From the NCBI GenBank assembly GCA_002331625.1, contig DCZN01000062.1, positions 229 to 7,667 on the forward strand: DNA of 7,439 nt. The letters are read 5' to 3'. Made by a program: the position numbers and the translations under genes. Below are positions 7,169 to 7,439 of the stretch, one piece after another (the first letter of the stretch is position 1; every line of letters starts with the position of its first letter). Below the pieces are notes generated by a model. That model was not told the DNA's origin, ran no database searches, and saw only the letters and a program-made list of their open reading frames with translations. Source of the DNA: Nitrospira sp. UBA2083 (GTDB lineage Bacteria > Nitrospirota > Nitrospiria > Nitrospirales > Nitrospiraceae).

Positions 7169-7197
7169 ATGCGATATCACTTAACGCTCTTCCGATA

Positions 7198-7439
7198 ATG
7201 CCTTCACCGATCGCACGCCGACTAGTTGGAGCCGCGTATCTCACACTCGTGTCGCTTATCGTTGCCCACGCCACGAACGCCTTCATTGCAGACGCATTGA
7301 ACGCATTACCTGTTACCCCGAACTCTTCTCCGTCTTCGACTGAGCAGGTCGAAACCACCGACCCCGCCGATGCCCAGCGGCACATGCAGATGATTCTTCA
7401 AAGTGGCCTCTTCGAACTACCCCCTGCCGCCCAATTGAC
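7198..7439 (+). CDS. gspC: Probable type II secretion system protein GspC, N-terminus (partial)
   Basis: GspC is the inner-membrane clamp protein of the type II secretion system; its periplasmic homology region contacts the outer-membrane secretin GspD. The 80 visible residues begin with a short basic cytoplasmic start (IARR) and one membrane helix (about 9-33, LVGAAYLTLVSLIVAHATNA). A Pro/Ser/Thr/Glu-rich linker (38-60) follows, then MQMILQSGLFELP (63-75). That element fits the start of the GspC homology region, which in many members reads like ILxxxLF. The gene continues past the right edge. ATG 7198 is the only in-frame ATG, GTG or TTG after a stop at 7147-7149, but I see no Shine-Dalgarno before it. 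gspC is commonly the first gene of gsp operons, which fits its position directly after a promoter region. The call rests on topology and a short motif; another single-pass membrane protein is possible. Confidence 0.6.
   Translation, partial: MPSPIARRLVGAAYLTLVSLIVAHATNAFIADALNALPVTPNSSPSSTEQVETTDPADAQRHMQMILQSGLFELPPAAQL

Larger units (their letters stand above)
6943..7197. promoter_or_regulatory. Divergent intergenic region between tpsB and gspC
   Basis: These 255 bases separate two divergent genes, so each should have its own promoter here. I see no convincing gene. Candidate promoters face both ways in the right half, together with a 14-base inverted repeat (7110-7123), a weaker one (7154-7168) and a 9-base direct repeat (7044 and 7080). 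The frame of tpsB stays open from 7050 to 6943 and would encode a very basic stretch, but it has no ATG, GTG or TTG, so I treat it as 5' leader. Confidence 0.6.

Noticed and set aside
7167..7385. Minus-strand open frame of 72 codons
   Set aside because: It is antisense to the start of the gspC-like gene and across its promoter; no signal or domain supports it.
1..7439. CRISPR arrays, tRNA/rRNA genes, insertion sequences and Rho-independent terminators
   Set aside because: I saw no regularly spaced repeats, no transposase or terminal inverted repeats, no cloverleaf sequence, and no GC stem followed by a T run; the operon continues off the left edge, so a terminator there is not expected.

Overview
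The window looks like chromosomal DNA from a GC-rich Gram-negative (diderm) bacterium. It carries an outer-membrane two-partner secretion (TPS, type Vb) operon, an inner-membrane proton-channel gene of the ExbB/TolQ type, and the start of what looks like a type II secretion operon. The protein style would fit Nitrospirota or a neighbouring environmental phylum, but this is only an impression; no rRNA or other taxonomic marker is present.

Layout. On the minus strand, transcribed from right to left, are three closely spaced genes: a FhaC/ShlB-type TpsB transporter (6942 to 5092), a 1492-residue TpsA exoprotein with a filamentous-haemagglutinin secretion domain (5080 to 602), and a MotA/TolQ/ExbB proton-channel subunit that starts at 582 and runs off the left edge. 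The gaps are 11 and 19 bases. The tpsA Shine-Dalgarno overlaps the tpsB stop codon and the channel gene has a clear AAGGGGAG site, so the three are very probably one transcript. On the plus strand, from 7198 off the right edge, is the N-terminus of a probable GspC. It is divergent from the TPS operon across a 255-bp intergenic region with candidate promoters for both directions, short inverted repeats and a short direct repeat.

How the genes may work together. TpsB (two POTRA domains plus a 16-strand-type Omp85 barrel with a VRGY motif) should thread TpsA across the outer membrane, where TpsA folds into a long beta-helix. The classical TPS pathway needs no inner-membrane energy module, so the ExbB-like gene directly behind tpsA is the most unusual part of the window. 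It may mark a TPS system coupled to a proton-driven ExbB/ExbD/TonB-like complex, whose remaining genes would lie beyond the left edge. TpsA also has a C-terminal proline-rich and Ser/Ala-rich tail ending in a basic patch, a helix-rich insert in the passenger, and no cysteine at all.
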